Part shown: positions 1 through 5,794 of the stretch, piece by piece
Layout: every line of letters starts with the position of its first letter
Position numbering within the stretch: position 1 is the stretch's first letter
Translations under genes and position numbers: made by a program
Notes under the pieces: generated by a model
Database searches by the model: none
Told to the model about the DNA's origin: nothing
The model's input: only the letters and a program-made list of their open reading frames with translations
Assembly: GCA_002345705.1 (NCBI GenBank)
Contig: DDWO01000023.1
Span: 17,724-36,403 of the forward strand
Length of the DNA stretch: 18,680 nt
Source: Acholeplasmataceae bacterium UBA2284
GTDB lineage: Bacteria; Bacillota_I; Bacilli_A; Acholeplasmatales; Acholeplasmataceae
Direction of reading: 5' to 3'

Positions 1-2
1 TA

Positions 3-419
3 GTTTCTTTAATTGATTTGGATACAGAATCATTTAATCTTATCGTTAAAGCATTTAAGATGCCAAAGATTACAGAAGAAGAAATAAAGGCAAGAAACGA
101 AAAGATTCAAGAGGGAACTCTAGAAGCAATCATCGTACCAATCAAGGTTGCTAGTTTATCCTTATCTGCAATGCATCAAATCCCATATATTTTAAAATAT
201 GGAAATAAACAGACCATATCAGATTTAGGAGTATCTACATTGATGCTATCCTCTGGTATTGATGGTGCTTGCATGAATGTCTTAATTAACCTTCCGGGAT
301 TAGAGGATCGAATTGCTGCGAATCAATTTAAAAAACAAGTAGACGATTTAATTAATAAATCTCATCAAATTCGAGATGAAATACTAGATATAGTTTATAA
401 AGAACTAAATCGAAACTAA
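3..419 (+). CDS. fchA: Methenyltetrahydrofolate cyclohydrolase / cyclodeaminase family protein (5' end missing)
   Basis: This is the C-terminal part of a protein of the formiminotransferase-cyclodeaminase C-domain family (FchA type). In its family the enzyme closes or opens the folate one-carbon ring in the cytoplasm (5,10-methenyl-THF to 10-formyl-THF, or formimino-THF deamination). The frame is open to the window edge, and a TTG at 18 is only an internal codon. The visible start VSLIDLDTESFNLIVKAFKMPK fits the family stretch in which a D-D/E-A-F element precedes a mostly helical domain. About 138 residues are visible and the family is about 200-210, so roughly a third is missing. The rest is helical, ending in a charged tail and a TAA stop. 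Upstream context is not visible, and nothing in the sequence links it to the amino acid fermentation genes. The family call is fairly firm; the exact reaction (cyclohydrolase or cyclodeaminase) is not resolved. Confidence 0.75.
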   Translation, partial: VSLIDLDTESFNLIVKAFKMPKITEEEIKARNEKIQEGTLEAIIVPIKVASLSLSAMHQIPYILKYGNKQTISDLGVSTLMLSSGIDGACMNVLINLPGLEDRIAANQFKKQVDDLINKSHQIRDEILDIVYKELNRN

Positions 420-435
420 TATGAAGGAATGAAAG

Positions 436-462
436 AATGAAAATGATTTTCATTGTCTTTTT
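436..462 (+). terminator. Possible intrinsic terminator of the fchA-like gene
   Basis: A 9-base inverted repeat (436-444 and 446-454, centre G445) lies 17 bases after the stop codon and is followed by a short T-rich run at 456-462. The stem is AT-rich and would have to open a few central pairs to make a loop, so it is a weak terminator at best. The same palindrome can be read as a Fur-type operator. Confidence 0.4.
438..457 (+). promoter_or_regulatory. Fur-family box-like palindrome upstream of the B12-uptake promoter
   Basis: TGAAAATGATTTTCA at 438-452 is a perfect 7-1-7 inverted repeat. Against the classical 19-base Fur box, positions 439-457 match at 15 of 19 by eye. It ends nine bases before the -35 of the next promoter, a plausible operator position. 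No Fur-family gene is in the window, and AT-rich palindromes are common in such genomes. Confidence 0.3.
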
Positions 463-465
463 GTC

Positions 466-494
466 TTGATAAAATAGGATGCGTAGTCTATAAT
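466..494 (+). promoter_or_regulatory. Sigma-A-type promoter of the cobalamin-uptake unit
   Basis: TTGATA at 466-471 and a perfect TATAAT at 489-494 are separated by 17 bases. The predicted start of transcription is near 501, just before the riboswitch P1 strand at 510, as expected for a riboswitch leader. Confidence 0.75.
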
Positions 495-509
495 TGAATT
501 AACTGAATA

Positions 510-675
510 GATGATTTGGTGTATGAATACATAACAGGGAATCAAGTTAAATTCTTGAGCTGTCCCAGCAACCGTGAAACGGACGAAATGCGAGAGCCAC
601 TGCGAAAGCGGGAAGGTGCAAATTAGGATGATGTTAAGCCGGGAGACCTACCAAAGAATCAAAGTTAGTCATCTT
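510..675 (+). promoter_or_regulatory. Cobalamin (B12) riboswitch
   Basis: The aptamer core is clear: ACAGGGAA near 534-542, the GCTGTCCCAGCAACCGTGA-type element near 558-576, and the B12 box AAGCCGGGAGACCTACC at 636-652 (family form AGYCMGGAGACCNGCC). P1 can form between 510-519 and 651-660, with GG/CC, TTT/AAA and GAT/ATC pairs around a small GA/GA internal loop. A candidate kissing pair links 625-631 (AGGATGA) with 669-675 (TCATCTT), which would couple ligand binding to the downstream platform. The terminator at 716-741 follows before the first gene. In this family adenosyl- or methylcobalamin usually switches genes off, so the unit is expected to be made when B12 is scarce. Which cobalamin is bound is not decided here. 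Confidence 0.93.
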
Positions 676-715
676 CTGGGGTTGAGACGGGCAAAAAGTC
701 CTTTTTTGTCTATTT

Positions 716-741
716 CCATACCTCCAGGGGTATGGTTTTTT
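716..741 (+). terminator. Intrinsic terminator of the cobalamin riboswitch
   Basis: CCATACC (716-722) pairs perfectly with GGTATGG (729-735) around a six-base loop and is followed by six T residues (736-741). It sits between the aptamer and the first start codon at 772, so control is most likely by premature termination. Confidence 0.85.
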
Positions 742-771
742 ATTTCATAAAAAAAAAGGAGAAAAGAAGGC

Positions 772-1965
772 ATGAAAAAGTTTTGGACTATCGTTTTATT
801 TTTCTTAAGTTTGGTAGCACTTGCTGGTTGTCAAGTTGAAACCGAACCAACAGTGGAACTGTTATCGTTTAAGGTTGAAGTTATTGAGATTGATGATGTT
901 GTTTTATTAAGCAGAGATATTGAGTTTCCTGAGGGTGAAACAAAAAGAGTTATCGATTTAATTGATGAATCTATTGGTATTGATTATCAAATCTACCCAT
1001 TTGGTTATTTCGTGAATGGAGTTGGTAGTCTTTACCCTAAAGAATATGGTGTTACCTATAATTATTCCTTCACTATATCTGTAGATGGCGCACTCATAAC
1101 TACTGGTGTTGAAAATATTGAACTAATTGATGGAATGGTTATTACGTTTCAAGAAGTTTCTCTACTCGATGAAACTGATTTAATGGTTGATAGAGTGATT
1201 CAAACCTTTATCGAAAATCATTTATCCACTTATGTTAGCTTACAAGGGCTAGAACCTAATGTTGTAGCAGCACTCCGTCATTTGAATGCGAGAAATTATT
1301 TTTCTCCACAGCTTGGATCACTGGTACCAAAACCATCGATCTATCCAACTGATACTATATCAAACGCATTTAAATCAACTTTATTAGCAAAATCATTTGT
1401 ATCAAATACGGATGCTATTAAAGACGCTTTATTACTAATGGATGCACAAAACCATTATGAATCCATTTCATTATTAAATGCTTTAACTATGGTTCAGGCA
1501 ACAGGCTCTGTTAGAACAGCTATCGTAGATGATTTATTAGCTAGCACACCAGATTTTATGGATGCTGATTATGCAGGTATGCTATTATTAGCACTTGCTC
1601 CATATGTTACCTATGAAGGTGTAGATCTTCAGGTTGCAGAGATGATTACATACATTAAAGAAAATCTATCTGAGGATGGAGTGACTTCTTGGGGTTCAGC
1701 AAACTCAGCATCAACAGCTACCGTCATTATTGGTTTAATTGCACATGCGATTGACCCAAGAAGTGTAGATTATCAAACTGAAGGTGTTGATTTAATTGAG
1801 GCTTTACTACAATATGAAGTCGATGGAGCTTTTAAATGGACTCTGGAATCTGAAGAAACAGATATGATGTTTTCAACTCCACAGGTATTTGCAGCACTTG
1901 TTGCGTATAAGATTTATCGTGATGTTTATTTAAAGCCAGCATTTTATTTTTACTATTTAGGATAA
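772..1965 (+). CDS. Transcobalamin-like lipoprotein: DUF4430-like domain plus alpha/alpha repeats, putative B12 binder
   Basis: This is a predicted surface lipoprotein of 397 residues, placed first after the B12 riboswitch. A lipoprotein signal peptide ends in the lipobox LAGC with Cys20 as the lipidated residue. Residues about 35-132 look like a DUF4430 domain, the beta fold seen at the C-terminus of animal transcobalamin and intrinsic factor. Residues about 140-397 are helical repeats like those of prenyltransferase/squalene-cyclase toroids, with motifs such as SWGSANSASTATVIIGL and a closing STPQVFAALVAYK, the fold of the transcobalamin N-terminal barrel. The domain order is thus the reverse of the animal proteins. 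Inference: it captures cobalamin or corrinoids outside the membrane and hands them to the DUF4430 protein and S component encoded next. The start ATG has AAGGAG-like sequence about 12 bases upstream. Domain calls are by eye; B12 binding is inferred from the riboswitch and the folds. Confidence 0.75.
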   Translation: MKKFWTIVLFFLSLVALAGCQVETEPTVELLSFKVEVIEIDDVVLLSRDIEFPEGETKRVIDLIDESIGIDYQIYPFGYFVNGVGSLYPKEYGVTYNYSFTISVDGALITTGVENIELIDGMVITFQEVSLLDETDLMVDRVIQTFIENHLSTYVSLQGLEPNVVAALRHLNARNYFSPQLGSLVPKPSIYPTDTISNAFKSTLLAKSFVSNTDAIKDALLLMDAQNHYESISLLNALTMVQATGSVRTAIVDDLLASTPDFMDADYAGMLLLALAPYVTYEGVDLQVAEMITYIKENLSEDGVTSWGSANSASTATVIIGLIAHAIDPRSVDYQTEGVDLIEALLQYEVDGAFKWTLESEETDMMFSTPQVFAALVAYKIYRDVYLKPAFYFYYLG

Positions 1966-2020
1966 AACTAAAGTTAATTTATATCAGTTAATATCATACC
2001 AATTGGAGGGAGGTTTTCAA

Positions 2021-2488
2021 ATGAAAAACTTAGTGATAAAAATCATAGTAAGCATTGTATTCATCATTGCTGTATTTTTCACAATCAAGCTATTTGCAAA
2101 TGAAAATCTATCCTTAACGGCTGGTACGATTCAAGTAACCATTGTTGATGATCAAGGAATTATCGTTTTCGATGATGAACTCGAGTTTTATAAAGGTGAT
2201 TCGTTTTTTGATGTTTTGAATCGTAATTTCGATTTAACATGTGCCAATGGATCCTATCAAGCAGATGAAGACTGCACCTATGAATTCCAAAGCTTTGGAT
2301 TTCAAGGGAAGGTATTATTAGGTATAAGAAATGATGATTTTGAAGTGATGTCGAATTGGACAAACACATTTTTATCCATCGAAAAATACGATGGTACAGC
2401 ATATAAGCTAACCACCGTTGGAGTAAGTAATATCAGCTTTGATAATCATGATAGATTTAAAATTAGTTTAAAGAATGCTTGGGAGTGA
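2021..2488 (+). CDS. Membrane-anchored DUF4430 domain protein, putative cobalamin-uptake accessory protein
   Basis: This is a protein of 155 residues with one hydrophobic N-terminal segment (about residues 4-25, no lipobox Cys) that is an anchor or signal peptide, followed by a single extracellular DUF4430-like domain (about 36-150). The domain has the typical pattern of an initial beta strand (IQVTIVDDQG), a G-D-S-F-F-D-V-L helix start and a later glycine-rich turn. Cys74 and Cys85 could form a disulfide outside the cell. A TTG 18 bases upstream is open, but ATG 2021 is preferred because GGAGGGAGG lies just before it. The gene lies 55 bases after the lipoprotein and 6 bases before the S component, so all three are very likely one transcript. 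It resembles the beta domain of the lipoprotein without the helical barrel, so it may be the membrane-side half of a two-part B12 clamp. That role is inference. Confidence 0.72.
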   Translation: MKNLVIKIIVSIVFIIAVFFTIKLFANENLSLTAGTIQVTIVDDQGIIVFDDELEFYKGDSFFDVLNRNFDLTCANGSYQADEDCTYEFQSFGFQGKVLLGIRNDDFEVMSNWTNTFLSIEKYDGTAYKLTTVGVSNISFDNHDRFKISLKNAWE

Positions 2489-2494
2489 TTTTTA

Positions 2495-3025
2495 ATGCGC
2501 TTTGAGAATACATCAATTAAAGATGCAGCATTAATTGCAGTTTGTGCTGCGATTCTTTTCGTGCAGCAGCTTGCGCTATCTTTTCTTCCAAACATTCAAT
2601 TTACAACATTACTCATTATATTATTTACAAAGGTTTTAGGATTTAAGAGAACAACCTTTATTATTATTATTCATGTCATGGTTATTAATATACTTTCACC
2701 CTATGGTCCGTTGATGCCAATTTATATACCATCAATGTTTATTGGATGGATGCTAATTCCGATTAGTTTAACAACAATATTTAAAAAATTAAATTCAGCA
2801 TATCCACTTGCAATATTCGGATTTGTCTTTGGATTTGTTTATGGGTGGTTATATATACCAATAGCAGTGCTTGTGTTAGGTATTCCATTCGAAGCGTATT
2901 TTATGATGGATTTACCATTTGAGCTCATTATGGCGTTAAGTAACTTTTTAACAGTACTATGGCTATATGAACCACTTCGAAAAATGCTTCAAAAAGAAAA
3001 AGAAAAATATTATCAAATCGTATAA
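2495..3025 (+). CDS. ECF transporter S component, probably for cobalamin
   Basis: This is an integral membrane protein of 176 residues with about five or six hydrophobic helices and the size and layout of the substrate-binding S component of energy-coupling-factor importers. An amphipathic start (DAALIAVCAAILFVQQ) is followed by helices near 32-60, 75-95, 105-130 and 140-160, ending in a basic tail. The call as a cobalamin S component (CblT/CbrT-like role) rests on its place as the last gene of a B12-riboswitch unit behind two DUF4430 proteins. The sequence alone would allow another vitamin. The shared EcfA, EcfA' and EcfT subunits are not in the window and are presumably encoded elsewhere, as is usual for group II ECF systems. 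The start ATG follows a GGGAGTGA site. A terminator follows the stop directly. Confidence 0.75.
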   Translation: MRFENTSIKDAALIAVCAAILFVQQLALSFLPNIQFTTLLIILFTKVLGFKRTTFIIIIHVMVINILSPYGPLMPIYIPSMFIGWMLIPISLTTIFKKLNSAYPLAIFGFVFGFVYGWLYIPIAVLVLGIPFEAYFMMDLPFELIMALSNFLTVLWLYEPLRKMLQKEKEKYYQIV

Positions 3026-3030
3026 TAAAA

Positions 3031-3065
3031 AAATGGCAATCCCAAAGGACTGCCATTTGTTTTTT
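3031..3065. terminator. Bidirectional intrinsic terminator between convergent genes
   Basis: AAATGGCA (3031-3038) pairs with TGCCATTT (3051-3058), with three more inner pairs (3040-3042 with 3047-3049) and a CAAA loop. T residues follow on the plus strand (3060-3065), and the A-run at 3027-3033 gives a T-run on the minus strand. It can end both the S-component transcript and the small minus-strand gene. Confidence 0.85.
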
Positions 3066-3074
3066 AGTTAAGAA

Positions 3075-3311
3075 TTATGCTAACCAAACAAGCTTCTTAT
3101 AAAGAATTATTGAAACCATATCAATAATCCATAAGACGAAGATTCCTAAGAAAATCCAAAGAATACCAATTAATACAAGCATGTTGTCTTTTTTAGCTAA
3201 TCCCTTGAATACACGATATAAACCCCATGCAATACCATCAATACCAGGTAAAGCCAAAATCAGTTTAATAATCCAAGGCAGACCGTCATAAGCTCTTACA
3301 ATATCGTTCAT
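3075..3311 (-). CDS. Small two-helix membrane protein of unknown function
   Basis: This is a 78-residue protein that I do not recognise. It has two hydrophobic stretches (about residues 14-34 and 43-68) separated by a basic segment (YRVFKGLAKKDN), so it is probably a small inner-membrane protein. The ATG is preceded on the minus strand by a strong AGGAGG and by a convincing promoter, and the gene is flanked by a terminator, so it is a real single-gene unit and not a shadow. It is oriented against all neighbours and separates the cobalamin unit from the lysine unit. Nothing in the sequence ties it to either. A role in membrane homeostasis would be a guess. Confidence 0.7.
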   Translation of the reverse strand: MNDIVRAYDGLPWIIKLILALPGIDGIAWGLYRVFKGLAKKDNMLVLIGILWIFLGIFVLWIIDMVSIILYKKLVWLA

Positions 3312-3340
3312 TTTATTTCCTCCTAATCTATTATGTTTTA

Positions 3341-3368
3341 ATTATACACCCTAAAAGAGGGTTTGTAA
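3341..3368 (-). promoter_or_regulatory. Promoter of the small membrane protein, with a palindrome in its spacer
   Basis: Read on the minus strand: TTACAA (3363-3368), a 16-base spacer, then a perfect TATAAT (3341-3346), about 30 bases before the ATG. The spacer contains the short inverted repeat ACCCT-cttttA-GGGT, which may be an operator or chance. Confidence 0.6.
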
Positions 3369-3438
3369 CGGAATACTATAAGATTTATGTGAAAAAACGG
3401 TCTTTTTAAGAAAAGACGATGGATTATATCAAATAGCA

Positions 3439-3453
3439 TTGACAGCGCTTTCA
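3439..3453 (+). promoter_or_regulatory. cre-like catabolite-repression site over the -35 region
   Basis: Positions 3440-3453 (TGACAGCGCTTTCA) match 13 of 14 positions of the CcpA cre consensus TGWAARCGYTWNCW; the one mismatch is C3443. Binding here would block RNA polymerase. A second 13/14 match lies just downstream of the -10 of the ornithine unit. Confidence 0.6.
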
Positions 3454-3468
3454 CTTATCGATTATAAT
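3439..3468 (+). promoter_or_regulatory. Promoter of the lysine-fermentation unit
   Basis: A perfect TTGACA (3439-3444) and perfect TATAAT (3463-3468) are separated by 18 bases. Transcription should start near 3475, directly at the lysine riboswitch. The -35 and spacer are overlaid by a cre-like site. Confidence 0.82.
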
Positions 3469-3474
3469 GAGTAT

Positions 3475-3655
3475 AGAAACGATACAGAGGTGCGGTCTGT
3501 TGGGTATTTAAATCACGATTTGAATGTGGACATCAAGTGATTTAAAGAAGGTGCATATCGCCGAAAGTTTAATGAAGTCCACTCATTAACCTTGATGATT
3601 GAGGGTACACCTCCTTCATTGCCATTTAAACCTAAATGGAGCGCTGGTTTTATAC
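3475..3655 (+). promoter_or_regulatory. Lysine riboswitch (L box), predicted ON switch
   Basis: Core elements match the family: AGGTGCGG (3488-3495), a loop-E-like GTA/GAA pair (3504-3506 with 3547-3549), GCCGAAA (3560-3566), a TGCCA junction (3620-3624) and TGGAGCG (3637-3643), like the TGGAGnG before P1 in known lysine aptamers. P2 has a perfect 10-bp stem (3507-3516 with 3537-3546). P3 has a 7-bp stem (3569-3575 with 3583-3589). Their loops carry GTGGAC (3526-3531) and GTCCAC (3577-3582), the expected L2-L3 kissing pair. P4 is 3594-3604 with 3610-3620, and P5 is 3622-3627 with 3634-3639. P1 is CAG (3485-3487) with CTG (3644-3646), extended by AAAC (3477-3480) with GTTT (3647-3650). The 3' strand of P1 lies inside the terminator hairpin, so bound lysine should prevent termination. 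Alignment was by eye. Confidence 0.87.
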
Positions 3656-3673
3656 AGCGCTCTTTATTTTTTT
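3639..3673 (+). terminator. Intrinsic terminator of the lysine riboswitch
   Basis: GAGCGCTG (3639-3646) pairs perfectly with CAGCGCTC (3655-3662) around an eight-base loop and is followed by TTTATTTTTTT (3663-3673). It stands 18 bases before the first start codon. Its 5' arm and loop are also the 3' strand of riboswitch P1, so the two structures exclude each other. Confidence 0.9.
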
Positions 3674-3691
3674 GAAAAAAGGGGAAATATC

Positions 3692-4111
3692 ATGATTAAA
3701 ACGATGAAAGTTGGAGAAGAAAGAAGCTACAAAAGAATCATTACAAAGGAAGATGTGAAAAAATTTGGTGAACTAACAGGTGATATGAATCAAGCTCATT
3801 TTGATGAAGAGTATTGTAGTCGTACACCATTTAAAGAACCAATAGTCCATGGTATGCTGATTGGTTCACTTTTTTCCAAGATTTTCGGAACTGAATATCC
3901 TGGTGAAGGAACTATTTATTGTGGGCAATCCTTAAAGTTTCTTAAGCCTGTTTATCCTGGAACTGAACTCACAGTAAAAATTACAGTTAAGGAAATCATT
4001 GAAGAAAAAAATAGAGTGATATTTTCTACGGAGATCTTGAATGAAAATAATGAACTCATGTTAACAGGAGAAGCACTGATGATGCCTAGAAAGGAAAAAC
4101 ACAATGAATAA
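3692..4111 (+). CDS. MaoC-family (R)-specific enoyl-CoA hydratase, PhaJ-like
   Basis: This is a 139-residue single hot-dog protein. Asp31 and His36 in TGDMNQAHFDEEY are the catalytic pair of PhaJ/MaoC hydratases, at the usual spacing, followed by the PIVHGM substrate-tunnel motif. The family adds water to trans-2-enoyl-CoA to give (R)-3-hydroxyacyl-CoA in the cytoplasm. The likely substrate here is crotonyl-CoA made by Kal, or the reverse reaction. An upstream in-frame start at 3599 would lie inside the riboswitch and terminator; ATG 3692 follows AAAAGGGG and is the true start. The stop overlaps atoD by 8 bases. As first gene of a lysine-fermentation operon it is unusual: classical clusters rely on an (S)-specific crotonase encoded elsewhere. 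It may open an (R)-3-hydroxybutyryl-CoA branch. Family call firm, role inferred. Confidence 0.85.
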   Translation: MIKTMKVGEERSYKRIITKEDVKKFGELTGDMNQAHFDEEYCSRTPFKEPIVHGMLIGSLFSKIFGTEYPGEGTIYCGQSLKFLKPVYPGTELTVKITVKEIIEEKNRVIFSTEILNENNELMLTGEALMMPRKEKHNE

Positions 4112-4751
4112 ATGGATTGATAAATCGAAATTTCAAGCATTGATCAAAGATGGACAATCAATTATGGTTGGCGGTTTTCTAACCTGTGGTACACCAGAGC
4201 TTTTAATTGATTATATTGTTGAAACCAATATTAAAAATTTAACGATTATTTGTAACGATGCTGGTTATCCTGATAAGGGTGTTGGAAAACTGATTTCAAA
4301 CAATCAAGTTAAAAAATTGATTGCTACTCATATTGGAACCAATCCTACGGTTGCAAAATTAATGAATGAAGGAAAAATAGATGTCGAACTAATCCCACAG
4401 GGAACCTTTATTGAACAAATAAGAGCCAAGGGTGGAGGTTTAGGTGGCATTCTTACACCTACTGGAATTCATACACCTGTTGAGATTGGTAAAAAGAAAA
4501 TAACAATTGATGGAAAAGAATATATTGTAGCAGAAGCATTTGGTGCAGAACTAGCAATTATTAATGCCTATTATTCAGATTATTTAGGTAATCTAACCTA
4601 TTCTGGAACAGCAAGAAACTTTAATCCTATCATGGCAACTGCAGCAGATCATGTGGTAGCACTCATTCACGAGGAAGTTAAACATATAGATCCTGAGCAT
4701 GTAATTACACCTCACATCTTTGTAGATTCAATTATTGGAGGTGCCATCTAA
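4104..4751 (+). CDS. atoD: Butyryl-CoA:acetoacetate CoA-transferase, alpha subunit
   Basis: This 215-residue protein is the A subunit of a family I CoA-transferase (AtoD/ScoA type). A glycine-rich start, IMVGGFLTCGTPELLIDYIV (residues 15-34), forms the CoA-binding region. GGGLGGILTPTG (about 110-121) and the later EAFGAELAIINA and GTARNFNPIMATAA stretches are typical of the subunit. With AtoA it moves CoA from butyryl-CoA to acetoacetate, linking the two arms of lysine fermentation and releasing butyrate. It starts within the last 8 bases of the hydratase gene and its TAA overlaps the ATG of atoA by one base (TAATG), so translation is coupled. Substrate preference is taken from the operon; acetate could also be an acceptor or product. 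Confidence 0.93.
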   Translation: MNKWIDKSKFQALIKDGQSIMVGGFLTCGTPELLIDYIVETNIKNLTIICNDAGYPDKGVGKLISNNQVKKLIATHIGTNPTVAKLMNEGKIDVELIPQGTFIEQIRAKGGGLGGILTPTGIHTPVEIGKKKITIDGKEYIVAEAFGAELAIINAYYSDYLGNLTYSGTARNFNPIMATAADHVVALIHEEVKHIDPEHVITPHIFVDSIIGGAI

Positions 4752-5398
4752 TGGATGCTAAACAAATCATTGCTAAAAGAATAGCAAAAGAACTAAAAAA
4801 CGGTAACCTTGTTAACCTAGGCATTGGAATACCAACCATGGTCGCGAACTACATCCCAAGTGATGTCGAAGTATTTTTACAAAGTGAAAATGGAATTATT
4901 GGACTTGGTCCAATAGCGGATGATTCAAATATCGATTATAACCTAACCAATCCAAGCGGACAATATGCAACTATATTAGAGCATGGAATGTTTTTTGACA
5001 CTGCACTATCATTTATGATGATTCGCGGAGGTCACTTAGATGTCACTGTTTTAGGTGCACTTGAAGTCGACCAAGAGGGATCAATTGCTTCATGGATCAT
5101 ACCTGGGAAATTAGTACCAGGTATGGGGGGCTCCATGGATTTAGTGACTGGTGCAAAGCGTGTGATTATTGCAACCACGCATATGAACAAGGAAGAATCA
5201 AAGATTAAGGAAAAATGCACACTCCCTCTAACAGGATATAAAAAAGCAAGCCTTATCGTAACAGAGCTTGCAGTGATGGAAGTTAGAAATGATGGCCTAT
5301 ATTTAATCGAAAGACATCCTGATATTTCAATTGAAGAAATAATATCAAAGACAGATGCAAAATTAAAATATGATTATGTAAGATTGATGGAGGTATAA
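4751..5398 (+). CDS. atoA: Butyryl-CoA:acetoacetate CoA-transferase, beta subunit
   Basis: This 215-residue protein is the B subunit of a family I CoA-transferase. The start VNLGIGIPTMVANYIP (residues 21-36) and QSENGIIGLGP carry the family signature. Glu46 in the S-E-N-G motif is the catalytic glutamate that forms the glutamyl-CoA thioester. GMGGSMDLVTGAKRVIIATTH (about 124-144) is also typical. It pairs with the product of atoD, whose stop it overlaps by one base, and is followed three bases later by kal. Length is usual for the subunit and no damage is visible. Confidence 0.94.
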   Translation: MDAKQIIAKRIAKELKNGNLVNLGIGIPTMVANYIPSDVEVFLQSENGIIGLGPIADDSNIDYNLTNPSGQYATILEHGMFFDTALSFMMIRGGHLDVTVLGALEVDQEGSIASWIIPGKLVPGMGGSMDLVTGAKRVIIATTHMNKEESKIKEKCTLPLTGYKKASLIVTELAVMEVRNDGLYLIERHPDISIEEIISKTDAKLKYDYVRLMEV

Positions 5399-5401
5399 AA
5401 A

Positions 5402-5794
5402 ATGAATAAAGTCATACATCGTTTAAGACTGAGTCAAGCAGATGCGCATTATGGTGGAAACCTAGTGGATGGTGCGAAGGTCATTGCATTATTTGGAGAC
5501 GTAGCTACAGAGCTTTTAATCCAGTATGATGGTGATGAAGGCTTGTTTAGGGCATATGAAAAAATAGATTTTTTAGCTCCACTTTATGCAGGTGATTTTG
5601 TTGAAGTCATTGGCGAGATTGTTGAACACGGTAACCAATCAAGAAAAATGAAGTTCACGTGCTATAAAGTCATATCTGCTAGACCGGACATTAGTAGCTC
5701 AGCAGCAGATTTATTGCTTGATAAAATATTAGTTACAGAGGCTATAGGAACCTGTGTTGTTCCTAAGGCTAAGCAACGTATCAAACATGAATAA
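5402..5794 (+). CDS. kal: 3-aminobutyryl-CoA ammonia-lyase
   Basis: This 130-residue hot-dog-fold protein is the lysine-pathway Kal. It removes ammonia from L-3-aminobutyryl-CoA, giving crotonyl-CoA. The start RLRLSQADAHYGGNLVDGAKVIALFGDVATELL (residues 7-39) and the AGDFVEVIGEIV segment (about 62-73) fit the family, as does its place between the CoA-transferase and kce. The start ATG has GGAGGT seven bases upstream. The stop overlaps the start of kce by 8 bases. With the hydratase at 3692 this operon encodes two different hot-dog enzymes that both act on crotonyl-CoA. Confidence 0.9.
   Translation: MNKVIHRLRLSQADAHYGGNLVDGAKVIALFGDVATELLIQYDGDEGLFRAYEKIDFLAPLYAGDFVEVIGEIVEHGNQSRKMKFTCYKVISARPDISSSAADLLLDKILVTEAIGTCVVPKAKQRIKHE

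Noticed and set aside
2160..2402. Minus-strand frame inside the DUF4430 gene
   Set aside because: No ribosome site, no family resemblance, entirely opposite a gene with clear domain structure.
3487..3613. GAGGTG (3487-3492) pairing with CACCTC (3608-3613) as riboswitch P1
   Set aside because: It would bury the conserved AGGTGCG junction and leave P4 and P5 absent. The CAG/CTG pairing at 3485-3487 and 3644-3646 restores the family layout with P4, P5 and the TGGAG junction. It may still be an alternative ligand-free fold.
3599..3691. Upstream in-frame extension of the hydratase gene
   Set aside because: It would read through the riboswitch and terminator. ATG 3692 has a ribosome site and gives the family N-terminus with Asp31/His36 at the usual numbers.
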